This document shows, in pieces, positions 1 through 5,851 of a DNA stretch of 11,482 bases. Origin of the DNA: Zoogloeaceae bacterium (GTDB lineage Bacteria; Pseudomonadota; Gammaproteobacteria; Burkholderiales; Rhodocyclaceae). The notes under the pieces are model-generated. The model did no database searches and was not told the DNA's origin. It saw only the letters and a program-made list of their open reading frames with translations. Position 1 is the stretch's first letter, and every line of letters starts with the position of its first letter. Made by a program: the position numbers and the translations under genes. The stretch spans positions 1-11,482 of the forward strand of contig JAIRZG010000193.1 of NCBI GenBank assembly GCA_031267345.1, given 5' to 3'.

Positions 1-336
1 CGCCGCTATCCCGACGGTGCGATTGTCGAGTACGACCATGCCGGACATCACGCCTTGCTCTCTGTGCCCGCAGGCGGCTCCATCGTGCTGACCATCGGCG
101 CGACCACGCTGACGCTCACCGACGGGCAAGCGCAAATCGACACCGCCACGCTGCTGGTCAAGGCCAGCGCCAAAACGCGGTTTGAAACGCCGATACTGGA
201 AGCCACCGGCACGATTCAAGACCTCTGCGACACCAGCGGCAAGACCATGAGCGGAATGCGCGCTGCCTACAACCAGCACCGCCACCCGGAAAACGACGCG
301 GGCGGGCCGACCGATGAACCCATCGAGAAAATGTGA
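1..336 (+). CDS. V: Baseplate spike protein V, 3' part
   Basis: C-terminal 111 residues of a P2 gpV-like baseplate assembly/spike protein; the start lies outside the window. gpV forms the trimeric central spike at the tip of a contractile tail that pierces the outer membrane. The visible part has a beta-rich repetitive stretch (GGSIVLTIGATTLTLTDGQ, then TATLLVKASA) typical of the OB-fold to beta-helix transition, and ends with an apex segment containing NQHRHPEND. The His-X-His in that segment matches the iron-binding tip motif known in P2 gpV. The frame is open from base 1 to the TGA at 334-336. That stop overlaps an ATG at 336 (TGATG), probably the original start of W, now cut off by repeat copy 1. 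The identity is firm from the motif and from the W-J-I order that follows. Confidence 0.9.
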   Translation, partial: RRYPDGAIVEYDHAGHHALLSVPAGGSIVLTIGATTLTLTDGQAQIDTATLLVKASAKTRFETPILEATGTIQDLCDTSGKTMSGMRAAYNQHRHPENDAGGPTDEPIEKM

Positions 337-342
337 TGTCCA

Positions 343-496
343 GATCAGAAGACAGAGGACAGAGGACAGAGGACAGAGGACAGAAGGTTTGCGGCGCTAC
401 GCGCCGTTTGTCAAAACCACGAAGGCGCAGCCTTCGCTGATCGACTGTCCTCTGTCCTCTGTCTTCTGTCCCCTGATCTCTGTCCTCTGTCTTCTG
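343..496 (+). repeat. Heptad-armed structured repeat, copy 1 (core forward)
   Basis: The left arm has five AGARGAC heptads from 347. The core starts at GGTTTGCGGCGC and carries two hairpins, CGGCGC-TAC-GCGCCG and CGAAGGC-GCA-GCCTTCG. The right arm has seven GTCYTCT-type heptads, including a GTCCCCT and a GATCTCT variant. A GATC lies at the left edge (343-346); the right edge reads CTTCTGAAC. It sits between V and W. The order of variant heptads in its right arm is the reverse complement of the left arm of copy 2, so the two copies are closely related. Removing 153 bp (343-495) restores a longer W reading frame that starts at ATG 336. Confidence 0.9.
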
Positions 497-503
497 AACT
501 ACG

Positions 504-827
504 ATGAACGCCCAAACCGGAACCCCGCTCGCCCTGCTGGCGCACCTTCGCCAGTCCATCGGCAAAATCCTGACCACGCCGGTCGGCGCGCGCGTCATGC
601 GGCGCGATTTCGGCAGCATTCTGCCCGATCTGGTCGATGCCCCGCTGAACGCGCGCACCCGCCTGCAAGTCATCGCGGCGACGGCAACGGCGATCCTCAA
701 ATGGGAGCCGCGCCTGAAACCGGCGAAGATCGACCTCGAAACCGACGGCGCGCGCCTTGTCCTCACGCTGACCGCCCTCCTGAAATCGACGGGGGAAAGC
801 GTCCAACTGCGGGTTCAACTCAAATGA
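504..827 (+). CDS. W: Baseplate wedge protein W (gp25-like)
   Basis: A 107-aa protein of the P2 gpW / T4 gp25 family, a conserved wedge component that joins the baseplate to the sheath-initiating platform. Diagnostic segments are LRQSIGKILTTPVGARVMRRDFGS (residues ~15-38) and a WEPRL motif near residue 72, both characteristic of the family. P2 W is only slightly longer. The start at 504 has no Shine-Dalgarno sequence; the bases before it belong to the right arm of repeat copy 1. Removing the repeat places ATG 336, which overlaps the V stop, in frame to give MSRTTMNAQTG. That start would match the usual family N-terminus, in which a short lead precedes MN-x-x-TG. W therefore seems to have lost about five codons and now probably begins at an internal Met. 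It ends in CAAATGACC, where the stop overlaps a relic start of J. Confidence 0.93.
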   Translation: MNAQTGTPLALLAHLRQSIGKILTTPVGARVMRRDFGSILPDLVDAPLNARTRLQVIAATATAILKWEPRLKPAKIDLETDGARLVLTLTALLKSTGESVQLRVQLK

Positions 828-1003
828 CCATTGATTCTAGAAGACAGAAGACAGAGATCAGGGGACAGAAGACAGAATACAGAGGACAGTCGATCAGCGA
901 ATGCTTCGCCTTCGTGGTTTTTACAAACGGCGCGCCAGCGCCGCAAACCTTCTGTCCTCTGTCCTCTGTCCTCTGTCTTCTGATCGCCTCAAATGACCAT
1001 TGA
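824..1003 (+). other. Relic J start opening a 59-codon bridging ORF through repeat copy 2
   Basis: ATG 824 overlaps the W stop (ATGA) and reads MTID, the same first residues as the real J protein. The frame then continues through the whole of repeat copy 2 and stops at TGA 1001-1003, a few bases inside the intact J gene that starts at 993. It is best read as the original J start, separated from the J body when copy 2 arrived with an 18-bp duplication. No function is expected from the peptide itself, which is low-complexity. Its translation would still bring ribosomes from W to the J start, so W-J coupling could be kept (inference). Confidence 0.55.
837..982 (-). repeat. Heptad-armed structured repeat, copy 2 (core reversed)
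   Basis: The left arm of seven heptads from 839 includes the variants AGAGATC, AGGGGAC and AGAATAC. The core is in reverse orientation. Its first hairpin has the loop TGGC in the sense of copy 1, and its second has one stem mismatch (GCATTCG). The right arm has four GTCYTCT heptads and ends in CTGATC. It is flanked by an exact 18-bp direct repeat, CTCAAATGACCATTGATT, at 819-836 and 988-1005. Without the insert and one repeat unit, W and J would overlap by ATGA. Together with copy 1 it places W between two inverted repeats. Confidence 0.9.
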
Positions 1004-1910
1004 TTTATCCCTGCTTCCCCCGCCGGACGTCATCGAAACGCTGGATTTCGAGGCCGTGTTCGCGGCGCGTAAAGAGCGCTTTCTGGCGAATGTCGTCGCG
1101 CTCGCCCCTGCCGACCTGCCCGCCTTTGTCGGGCGCCTGGAACTCGAAAGCGAACCGGTGACGCTCTTGTTGCAGGAACTCGCCTACGCCGAGTTGCTCC
1201 TGCGCCAGCGCGTAAACGAGGCGGCGCGCCAATGTATGCTGGCCTCCGCCAGCGGCGGCAATCTGGATAATCTCGCCGCCTTCCATGGCGTCGAACGGCT
1301 CGTTACCGACCCCGGCGACGCGGCGGCCTTGCCGCCCATCCCGCCGACTTTTGAAACCGATGATCGCCTCCGCCATCGCGCCCAGCTTGCCGTCGAAGGC
1401 ATGAGCACGGCGGGGCCGACGGAAAGCTACCGCTTTCACGCCCTCTCCGCGCACGGCGACGTCGATGACGCTTCCGTCATCAGCCCGACGCCGGGGCGGG
1501 TGGTGGTGACGATTCTCTCCAACGATGGCGACGGTACGCCGTCGGAGGAACTCCTCGCCGCCGTCAATCGCCATTTGAACGCCGAGCACATCCGCCCGCT
1601 CACCGATGAAGTCATCGTGCAGGGCGCCACGCTCACCGATTACCGGATCGCCGCCGAACTCACCGTCTATCCCGGCCCCGCGCCGTCGCCGATTCTGGCT
1701 GCCGCGCAGGCGGCGGTCGAAAAGTACGTGACCGACATGCGCCGCCTGGACTACGACATCACCCTGGCCGGTCTCTTTGCCGCGCTGAAACAGCCCGGCG
1801 TGCAAAATGTGGTCATTACCTCGCCGGAGGCCGACATCGCGGTGGCCGTCACCCAATGCGCGAACTGTATTGACATCGACATCCGCCTCGCGGAAGTTCC
1901 CCATGTCTGA
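993..1910 (+). CDS. J: Baseplate assembly protein J
   Basis: A 305-aa protein closely matching P2 gpJ (302 aa), the wedge arm protein (baseplate_J family) that forms the outer baseplate with gpI and gpW. Family signals are the N-terminal LPPPDVIETLDFEAVFAARKE segment, the central LASASGGNLDNLAAFHGVERL stretch (residues ~83-103), where the NLDNLA motif is typical, and the VVVTILSNDGDGTPS region near residue 170. The start at 993 has no Shine-Dalgarno sequence because repeat copy 2 lies directly upstream; initiation by coupling from the upstream ORF that ends at 1003 is likely. The stop overlaps the start of I by 8 bp. Nothing suggests damage to the protein. Confidence 0.95.
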   Translation: MTIDLSLLPPPDVIETLDFEAVFAARKERFLANVVALAPADLPAFVGRLELESEPVTLLLQELAYAELLLRQRVNEAARQCMLASASGGNLDNLAAFHGVERLVTDPGDAAALPPIPPTFETDDRLRHRAQLAVEGMSTAGPTESYRFHALSAHGDVDDASVISPTPGRVVVTILSNDGDGTPSEELLAAVNRHLNAEHIRPLTDEVIVQGATLTDYRIAAELTVYPGPAPSPILAAAQAAVEKYVTDMRRLDYDITLAGLFAALKQPGVQNVVITSPEADIAVAVTQCANCIDIDIRLAEVPHV

Positions 1911-2526
1911 CGCCCGCCGCCTTCTCCCCCCCAACAGCACGGCGCTGGAACGCGCCGTCGTCGCCGCTGCGGATGAGGAACGCCTCGCGCCGGAAGTCAT
2001 CGCCCAGCTCTGGGATGCCGCCGCCTGTCCCGCCGCGCATCTGCCCTGGCTCGCCTGGGCGCTCTCCGTCGATGAATGGGATGAGGCATGGGAAGAAGCC
2101 GCGCAGCGGCGCGTCATCGCCGCCAGCATCGCCATCCATCGCAAAAAAGGCACGGTCGGCGCGGTCAAACAGGCGCTTGCCGTGCTGGGACATCGCGGGC
2201 GTCTGGTCGAGTGGCATCAAACCTCGCCGATGGGCGTCCCGCACACCTTCCAGGCCGAAATCGAAATCGACGACCGGGGCATTGACGATGCCGCCGTCGC
2301 CGCCATCGAGCGGCAGATCATCGCCGTCAAACCTGCGCGCAGCCATTTTTTCATGCGCCTCATTGGAACTTCCCGCTGCAACGTCCGCGTCGCCGCCGCC
2401 CTTGTCCACGGCGAAGCCATCACCGTCTGGCCGCTGATGCTCGCAGAAACCGCCGCCGCGCCGCCTGCCGTCCGCTTTTGCATTGGCTGGCAGGCGTGGA
2501 GTTTTACCGCCGTTTACCCGTTATGA
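1903..2526 (+). CDS. I: Tail protein I (baseplate periphery)
   Basis: A 207-aa member of the P2 gpI family (tail_P2_I), a wedge protein that works with J and connects the baseplate to the tail fibres. The N-terminal half carries the family pattern LLPPNSTALERAVVAA, then LPWLAWALSVDEWDEAWEE (residues ~47-65), and R-V-I-A-A-S-I-x-I-H-R-K-K-G-T-V-G-A-V-K, the most recognisable gpI signature. It is somewhat longer than P2 gpI (176 aa) because of a C-terminal extension rich in W, F and A. The start ATG 1903 overlaps the end of J by 8 bp, consistent with coupling. The stop TGA 2524-2526 lies in TTATGATGAAAGG, next to the H start region. Confidence 0.93.
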   Translation: MSDARRLLPPNSTALERAVVAAADEERLAPEVIAQLWDAAACPAAHLPWLAWALSVDEWDEAWEEAAQRRVIAASIAIHRKKGTVGAVKQALAVLGHRGRLVEWHQTSPMGVPHTFQAEIEIDDRGIDDAAVAAIERQIIAVKPARSHFFMRLIGTSRCNVRVAAALVHGEAITVWPLMLAETAAAPPAVRFCIGWQAWSFTAVYPL

Positions 2527-2540
2527 TGAAAGGAAACGCC

Positions 2541-4046
2541 ATGCCTGATCCACAACAACAGACGTACTACACCCTGCTCACGCAAGTTGGCGCGGCCGAC
2601 TGGACGAACGCGCAAGTCTTCGGTTTTCACGTCCCCATCACCCAACTCGCCGTCGGCGATGGCGGCGGCAGTCCGGTGCTGCCCACCGAAGACATGCAAT
2701 CGCTGGTGAATGAGCGCTTTCGCATCAACATCAACAGCATTGCCGTCGATTCCGAAAACCCGAACTGGCTGGTCATCGAGGCCGTGCTGCCCGCCAACGT
2801 CGGCGGCTGGACAATTCGCGAGATCGGCCTCATCGGCGGCTTGAATCCGGAGAACATCGCCCTGTCGGAAACCACGCCCGGCAATAAACTCCTCGCCGTC
2901 GGCAATTTTCCGGAAACCTACAAGCCCCTGCTGGCCGAAGGCGCGGCCAAAGACCTCGCCATCCGGATGATTCTGCAAGTCGCCAACGCTGAAGTCGTCA
3001 AACTCATCCTCGACCCAACAGTGGTGGTGGCCACCAAAAAAAGCGTCGAGCAGGCGATCCAGAATCACCGGCAGGAACTCCACCCGCACGACGAACGCTA
3101 CACGCCCTTGAGCCACGTCACGGCGCCCGACCCGCACCCGCAGTATTTCAACGAACCCCGTCTGGAATCGCGGCTGCAACAAATCGTGAACGGCACCCTG
3201 CACTATGTCGGGCAGGTGTGGCAGATCGTCGCCGATGCCGACGCCCTGCATTCGCCCGCCGTTACCGGCGCAGATGCCGACCGCGCCGACGGCGTACAGG
3301 TCATCGTCACGGATTATCCCTCTGCCGCCAGCGGGCACGCGCTGGCGACATGGAGCGCCGACGCCGTCGGATGGACGATCCTCGATCTGCCGCTTGCCGT
3401 CTTCGACCTCTACGGCTGCGACCTCGACAACCACGGCTACTACTGGTTCGCGGACGGCTGGAACCTGCTCGATCTGGACAACATCGGCGACGCCACGGAA
3501 GAGGCGGCAGGGGTTATCCGGCTTGCCACGCCCGCAGAGGTCGAAACCGGCGAAGACATGAGCAAGGCCGTCACCCCCGCCACCCTCGGCGCCGCCCTCG
3601 GTCGCGCCGTACCGCCCGGAACCGTGATTTACACCGCCATGCCGACAGCGCCGGACGGCTATCTGGAAGCCAACGGCGCGCTGCTGTCGCGCGCCGCCTA
3701 CGCAGACCTGTTCGCCGCCATCGGCGAAACCTTCGGCGCGGGAGACGGCGAGACGACTTTCGCGATTCCTGACCTGCGCGGCGAATTTCTACGCGGCTGG
3801 GATGGCGGCAGAGGGGTGGATGCGGGACGGGTGTTCGGGAGTTCGCAGGCGGCGGGCGTTCAATCCCACGCACATACTTTTACAGCACTCGCATCCGAGG
3901 GCGCCAGCGCCGATTCCTACAGTCTGCGCATTACAAGCAACGGCAGCGGTAATACCGTATGGCTACAAAAAAGCAGAAACACAACTGCTGCGGGGTCTGA
4001 GACCCGCCCGCGCAACATCGCCCTGCTCGCCTGCATCAAATACTGA
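2541..4046 (+). CDS. H: Tail fibre protein H with C-terminal collar domain
   Basis: A 501-aa tail fibre, the receptor-binding appendage attached to the baseplate through gpI. Residues ~5-170 match the N-terminal baseplate-anchoring domain of P2-type fibres (DUF3751): YYTLLTQVGAADWTNA, then FHVPITQLAVGDGGGSPV, then GGWTIREIGLIGG. A spacer follows with HPHDERYTPLSHV and PHPQYF, common at the head of the shaft. Residues ~360-440 are a phage tail-collar domain (PPGTVIYTAMPTAPDGYLEA, ending DLRGEFLRGWDGGRGVDAGR). The C-terminus RPRNIALLACIKY is typical of collar-bearing fibres. I chose ATG 2541 because AAAGGA lies at a normal distance upstream; in-frame ATGs at 2523 and 2526 touch the I stop and are alternatives. 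The short SHAHTF stretch and the last ~50 residues look like the exchangeable tip. Confidence 0.93.
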   Translation: MPDPQQQTYYTLLTQVGAADWTNAQVFGFHVPITQLAVGDGGGSPVLPTEDMQSLVNERFRININSIAVDSENPNWLVIEAVLPANVGGWTIREIGLIGGLNPENIALSETTPGNKLLAVGNFPETYKPLLAEGAAKDLAIRMILQVANAEVVKLILDPTVVVATKKSVEQAIQNHRQELHPHDERYTPLSHVTAPDPHPQYFNEPRLESRLQQIVNGTLHYVGQVWQIVADADALHSPAVTGADADRADGVQVIVTDYPSAASGHALATWSADAVGWTILDLPLAVFDLYGCDLDNHGYYWFADGWNLLDLDNIGDATEEAAGVIRLATPAEVETGEDMSKAVTPATLGAALGRAVPPGTVIYTAMPTAPDGYLEANGALLSRAAYADLFAAIGETFGAGDGETTFAIPDLRGEFLRGWDGGRGVDAGRVFGSSQAAGVQSHAHTFTALASEGASADSYSLRITSNGSGNTVWLQKSRNTTAAGSETRPRNIALLACIKY

Positions 4047-4100
4047 CAGGGGGCGCAACGCGCCGCAAATTAATCAGCATATTTTTTGGAGAATTGAAGG
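4047..4100 (+). promoter_or_regulatory. H-fibre accessory intergenic gap with ribosome binding site
   Basis: This 54-bp gap has a short hairpin GGCGC-AAC-GCGCC near 4052-4064, an AT-rich stretch and a run of six T at 4082-4087, then GGAGAA at 4088-4093 in good position for ATG 4101. The hairpin is too far from the T run to be a normal intrinsic terminator, so I read this as a ribosome binding region only. Confidence 0.4.
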
Positions 4101-4592
4101 ATGAACAAACCAATTTCACAACTCGACGCGTACGGCTATTTCATTGGCCCGGCGGTTGCCCATCCCTCGCCGCGGGAACCCGGCGTGTTTCTGATTCCGG
4201 CCGGCGCGATCAACTTTCCGCCGCCGGAGGTTCCGGAGGGTCAGCGGGCGAAATGGGATGGCGCGGCGTTTCAGTTTGAAGACATCCCCGCGCCGCAACC
4301 GGAACCCGAACCGGAGCCGGAGCCGGAGCCGGAGCCGCAATCCGAACCCGGCGTCCCGCAAAGCCTGACCATGCGGCAGGCGCGACTGGCCCTGTTGGGC
4401 GCGGGTTTGCTGGACGCCGTGGGCGCCGCTATCGCGGGCATGACGGGCGACGCGGGCAAAGCGGCGCGCATCGAGTGGGAATTTGCCGCCAGCATCGAGC
4501 GCGATAATCCGCTGCTCGCCACATTAGCCGCCGCCCTGGGGCTGACGGAAGCGCAACTCGATCAATTGTTCATTACGGCGTCGGCCTTGTAG
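4101..4592 (+). CDS. Tail fibre accessory / assembly-like protein
   Basis: A 163-aa protein in the position of the fibre chaperone (P2 G). Residues 1-60 (AYGYFIGPAVAHPSPREPGVFLIPAGAINFPPPEVPEGQRAKWDG) match the N-terminal part of many small proteins that follow tail fibre genes. Residues ~62-85 form a proline-glutamate linker encoded by a hexanucleotide repeat. The C-terminal ~75 residues (QARLALLGAGLLDAVGAAI, then ARIEWEFAASIERDNPLL, then LGLTEAQLDQLF) are a helical domain often found in fibre-assembly or accessory proteins of siphoviral and myoviral prophages. GGAGAA precedes the start. It probably helps fold or attach the H fibre; function is inferred from place and domain likeness, not from a catalytic motif. 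Confidence 0.75.
   Translation: MNKPISQLDAYGYFIGPAVAHPSPREPGVFLIPAGAINFPPPEVPEGQRAKWDGAAFQFEDIPAPQPEPEPEPEPEPEPQSEPGVPQSLTMRQARLALLGAGLLDAVGAAIAGMTGDAGKAARIEWEFAASIERDNPLLATLAAALGLTEAQLDQLFITASAL
4311..4337 (+). repeat. CCGGAG hexanucleotide repeat (Glu-Pro linker)
   Basis: Four perfect CCGGAG units plus a partial one, flanked by related units, encode an alternating Pro-Glu linker between the two domains of the fibre accessory protein. Gain or loss of a unit would change linker length by two residues without breaking the frame. Confidence 0.85.
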
Positions 4593-4596
4593 GGGT

Positions 4597-4742
4597 ATCA
4601 GAGGACAGAGGACAGAAGACAGAGGACAGAAGACAGAAGACAGAGGACAGAAGGTTTGCGGCGCGGACGCGCCGGTGTCAAAACCACGAAGGCGCAGCCT
4701 TCGCTGATCGACTGTCCTCTGTCTTCTGTCCTCTGTCTTCTG
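4597..4742 (+). repeat. Heptad-armed structured repeat, copy 3 (core forward)
   Basis: Seven AGARGAC heptads follow ATC at 4597-4599. The forward core has first-hairpin loop GGAC and second-hairpin loop GCA. Four alternating GTCCTCT/GTCTTCT heptads end at CTTCTGG. It begins 4 bp after the stop of the fibre accessory gene. Copy 4, in the opposite orientation, lies 114 bp downstream with a separate palindrome between them. The stretch 4593-4996 holds no gene. Confidence 0.9.
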
Positions 4743-4748
4743 GAAACC

Positions 4749-4851
4749 AGCGACCACTCGCACCCTGCGGGCGGGGAAACTTCCGGGCGCATTTACGATC
4801 CTCGCGCCCGCGAAGTTTCCCCCCACCCGCACCAAATGGCGCGAGTGTTCG
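4749..4851. repeat. Long imperfect palindrome between repeat copies 3 and 4
   Basis: The centre is a stem of GGGGAAACTTCCGGGCGC at 4773-4790 against its complement at 4802-4820 with one bulged base and a 13-nt loop. Outside this, TGCGGG pairs with CCCGCA (small internal loop) and CACTCGC (4755-4761) pairs with GCGAGTG (4841-4847). The pairing extends outward into GCGAC against TTCGC with one mismatch. It shares no obvious sequence with the heptad repeats and contains no plausible gene. It could be a different repeat family or a cruciform or RNA hairpin element. Confidence 0.8.
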
Positions 4852-4856
4852 CCAAA

Positions 4857-4981
4857 ATCAGAAGACGGAGGACAGAAGACAGTCGATCAGCGAAGGCTTC
4901 GCCTTCGTGGTTTTGACAACGGCGCGCCAGCGCCGCAAACCTTCTGTCCTCTGTCCTCTGTCCTCTGTCTTCTGTCCCCTG
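4857..4981 (-). repeat. Heptad-armed structured repeat, copy 4 (core reversed)
   Basis: A short left arm of three heptads (one is GGAGGAC) precedes a reversed core with hairpin loops TGGC and GAA in the forward sense. The right arm has five heptads ending in the variant GTCCCCT. It ends 16 bp before the X start and leaves a good ribosome binding site (GGAGG) untouched. With copy 3 and the central palindrome it makes a nested inverted structure of about 385 bp. Confidence 0.9.
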
Positions 4982-4996
4982 GAACGGAGGCGCTCA

Positions 4997-5206
4997 ATGA
5001 GCGCCGTAGTGATCGCCCGTCAATTCGACACCCTTGACCTCATCTGCTGGCGGCATTTCGGGCGGACGGCGGCGGTGACGGAACAGGCGCTCGAACTGAA
5101 TCCCGGCCTTGCCCGCCTGGGCGCAATCCTGCCGGAAGGTCAGGCAGTGACGCTGCCCGATGTCGCGCCGACGCGGGAAATCAAGATGATCAACCTGTGG
5201 AACTGA
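4997..5206 (+). CDS. X: Tail protein X (LysM-like)
   Basis: A 69-aa protein of the P2 gpX family (67 aa in P2), a small tail protein with a LysM-like fold thought to help build the baseplate or tail tip. The recognisable core is QFDTLDLICWRHFGR at residues ~8-22, then LELNPGLARLGAILPEGQAVTLPD at ~31-54, the NPGLA...LP-G-V-LP pattern of tail_X. The frame is open upstream into repeat copy 4, but ATG 4997 is the right start because GGAGG at 4986-4990 is well placed and the family begins here. It is followed after 3 bp by a candidate 28-codon ORF. Confidence 0.93.
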   Translation: MSAVVIARQFDTLDLICWRHFGRTAAVTEQALELNPGLARLGAILPEGQAVTLPDVAPTREIKMINLWN

Positions 5207-5209
5207 AAC

Positions 5210-5296
5210 ATGAGCATGACGCTTAAGCCGCCTCAAGACATGCGAACGCCCCCTTGGGGGGCTGTCGCGGAACGCGACCGGGGGTACAACACATGA
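5210..5296 (+). CDS. Candidate 28-aa small protein between X and the lysis genes
   Basis: ATG 5210 begins 3 bp after the X stop and the frame runs 28 codons to TGA 5294-5296, which overlaps the ATG of the next gene in ATGA. The peptide starts MSMTLKPPQDM and ends VAERDRGYNT, with a PPWG motif between; it has no membrane segment. I do not recognise it. The case for coding is the exact fit between neighbours. The case against is its short length and the two hairpins it contains. It may serve mainly to couple translation of X to the following gene. Confidence 0.45.
   Translation: MSMTLKPPQDMRTPPWGAVAERDRGYNT
5248..5278 (+). promoter_or_regulatory. Tandem hairpins next to a G-rich ribosome binding site
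   Basis: GCCCCC-TTG-GGGGGC (5248-5262) is followed by GTCGCG-GAA-CGCGAC (5264-5278), and then by GGGGG at 5280-5284, the likely ribosome binding site for ATG 5293. The C run of the first hairpin could pair with either its own G run or the ribosome binding site, so two exclusive folds are possible. A translational control element is an inference. Confidence 0.45.
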
Positions 5297-5556
5297 GTAT
5301 TTTTAAAAACGTCCTCATCGGCCTCGACCAAACCCTGAATTGCCTGATCCGCATGGACGGCGAATACGGCGCGCCGGATGAAACGCTCTCCGCACGCGTG
5401 TGGCGCAAGCGGGAACATTACCCGAAGACGCGCCGGTTTATCGACCTGCTGTTCTTTTTTGACCGCGTCGGCGATACCCGCCACTGCGAACTCTCCTATA
5501 CCAACGAAATGCTGCGCCGCCACCTGCCGAAAGAATACCGTGAATCCCTCCAATGA
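5293..5556 (+). CDS. Conserved phage protein of the lysis region, function unknown
   Basis: An 87-aa protein beginning MSIFKNVLIGLDQTLNCL and containing GEYGAPDETLSARVWRKRE (residues ~28-46), FIDLLFFFDRVGDTRHCELSY, and RRHLPKEYRES at the end. Small proteins with the DETLSARxWR and DRxGxxRHCE patterns are common beside holin and endolysin genes of proteobacterial prophages, but I know of no established function. The N-terminus is mildly hydrophobic, and I see no clear transmembrane segment. The start ATG 5293 overlaps the stop of the 28-codon ORF and follows GGGGG. Its end overlaps the next gene, which starts at GTG 5540. Confidence 0.75.
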   Translation: MSIFKNVLIGLDQTLNCLIRMDGEYGAPDETLSARVWRKREHYPKTRRFIDLLFFFDRVGDTRHCELSYTNEMLRRHLPKEYRESLQ

Positions 5557-5851
5557 TCCCGTCGCCCAGCGTCTTTCCCGCATCGAACAGGCGTTGAACT
5601 CGCTGGAAAAAACCAGTTCCAAACTGGTGGAAGTCATCGAGCGCCTGACCCGCATCGAGGAGCGCGATCTGGCGCGCGGCAACAGCGTCGAGAAGGCATG
5701 GCTGAAAATCGACGATCTGGCGGCGCGCGTCGCCGAACTGGAAAAGGCCGAACCCTTGCAGGCGCAAACGACCAAGTGGGTGATGGGCGCGGTCTGGGGC
5801 GCGTGTGGCGCGGCGGCGATGTTCGTTTTGAAAAAGATCGGGGTGGCGTGA
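5540..5851 (+). CDS. XhlA-like coiled-coil membrane protein (holin-associated)
   Basis: A 103-aa protein with a long predicted coiled coil (QRLSRIEQALNSLEKTSSKL through VAARVAELEKAE; residues ~8-72 show regular heptad hydrophobics) and one C-terminal membrane segment (WVMGAVWGACGAAAMFVL) ending KKIGVA. This layout matches the haemolysin XhlA family, small membrane proteins that act with holins in host lysis. The likely start is GTG 5540, overlapping the previous gene by 17 bp; the frame is open further upstream but that part is the shadow of the previous gene. The stop overlaps ATG 5851 of the lysozyme gene (TGATG). No separate multi-span holin is present nearby, so this may be the only holin-like protein here. 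Confidence 0.7.
   Translation: MNPSNDPVAQRLSRIEQALNSLEKTSSKLVEVIERLTRIEERDLARGNSVEKAWLKIDDLAARVAELEKAEPLQAQTTKWVMGAVWGACGAAAMFVLKKIGVA

Noticed and set aside
314..1003. Long reading frames coding EDRGQ/CPLSS-type low-complexity peptides across the repeats
   Set aside because: They arise from heptads being open in all frames and have no ribosome binding sites. Only the lysozyme, Rz1 and relic-J cases are tied to real gene starts or frames.
1005..2168. 387-codon minus-strand open frame opposite J and I
   Set aside because: It is a GC-rich antisense shadow; J and I on the plus strand match known families throughout.
2514..3434. 306-codon minus-strand open frame opposite the fibre gene
   Set aside because: Antisense shadow of H, with no recognisable domain and no ribosome binding site noted.
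3880..4046. Variable region of a diversity-generating retroelement at the fibre tip
   Set aside because: The end of H looks exchangeable, but no template repeat, reverse transcriptase or adenine-biased variation is visible in the window.
4049..4075. Eighth relic of the repeat core (GCGCAACGCGCCGCAAA)
   Set aside because: Only about 15 bases resemble the first hairpin and its flank, with no heptads or second hairpin; chance is likely in this composition.
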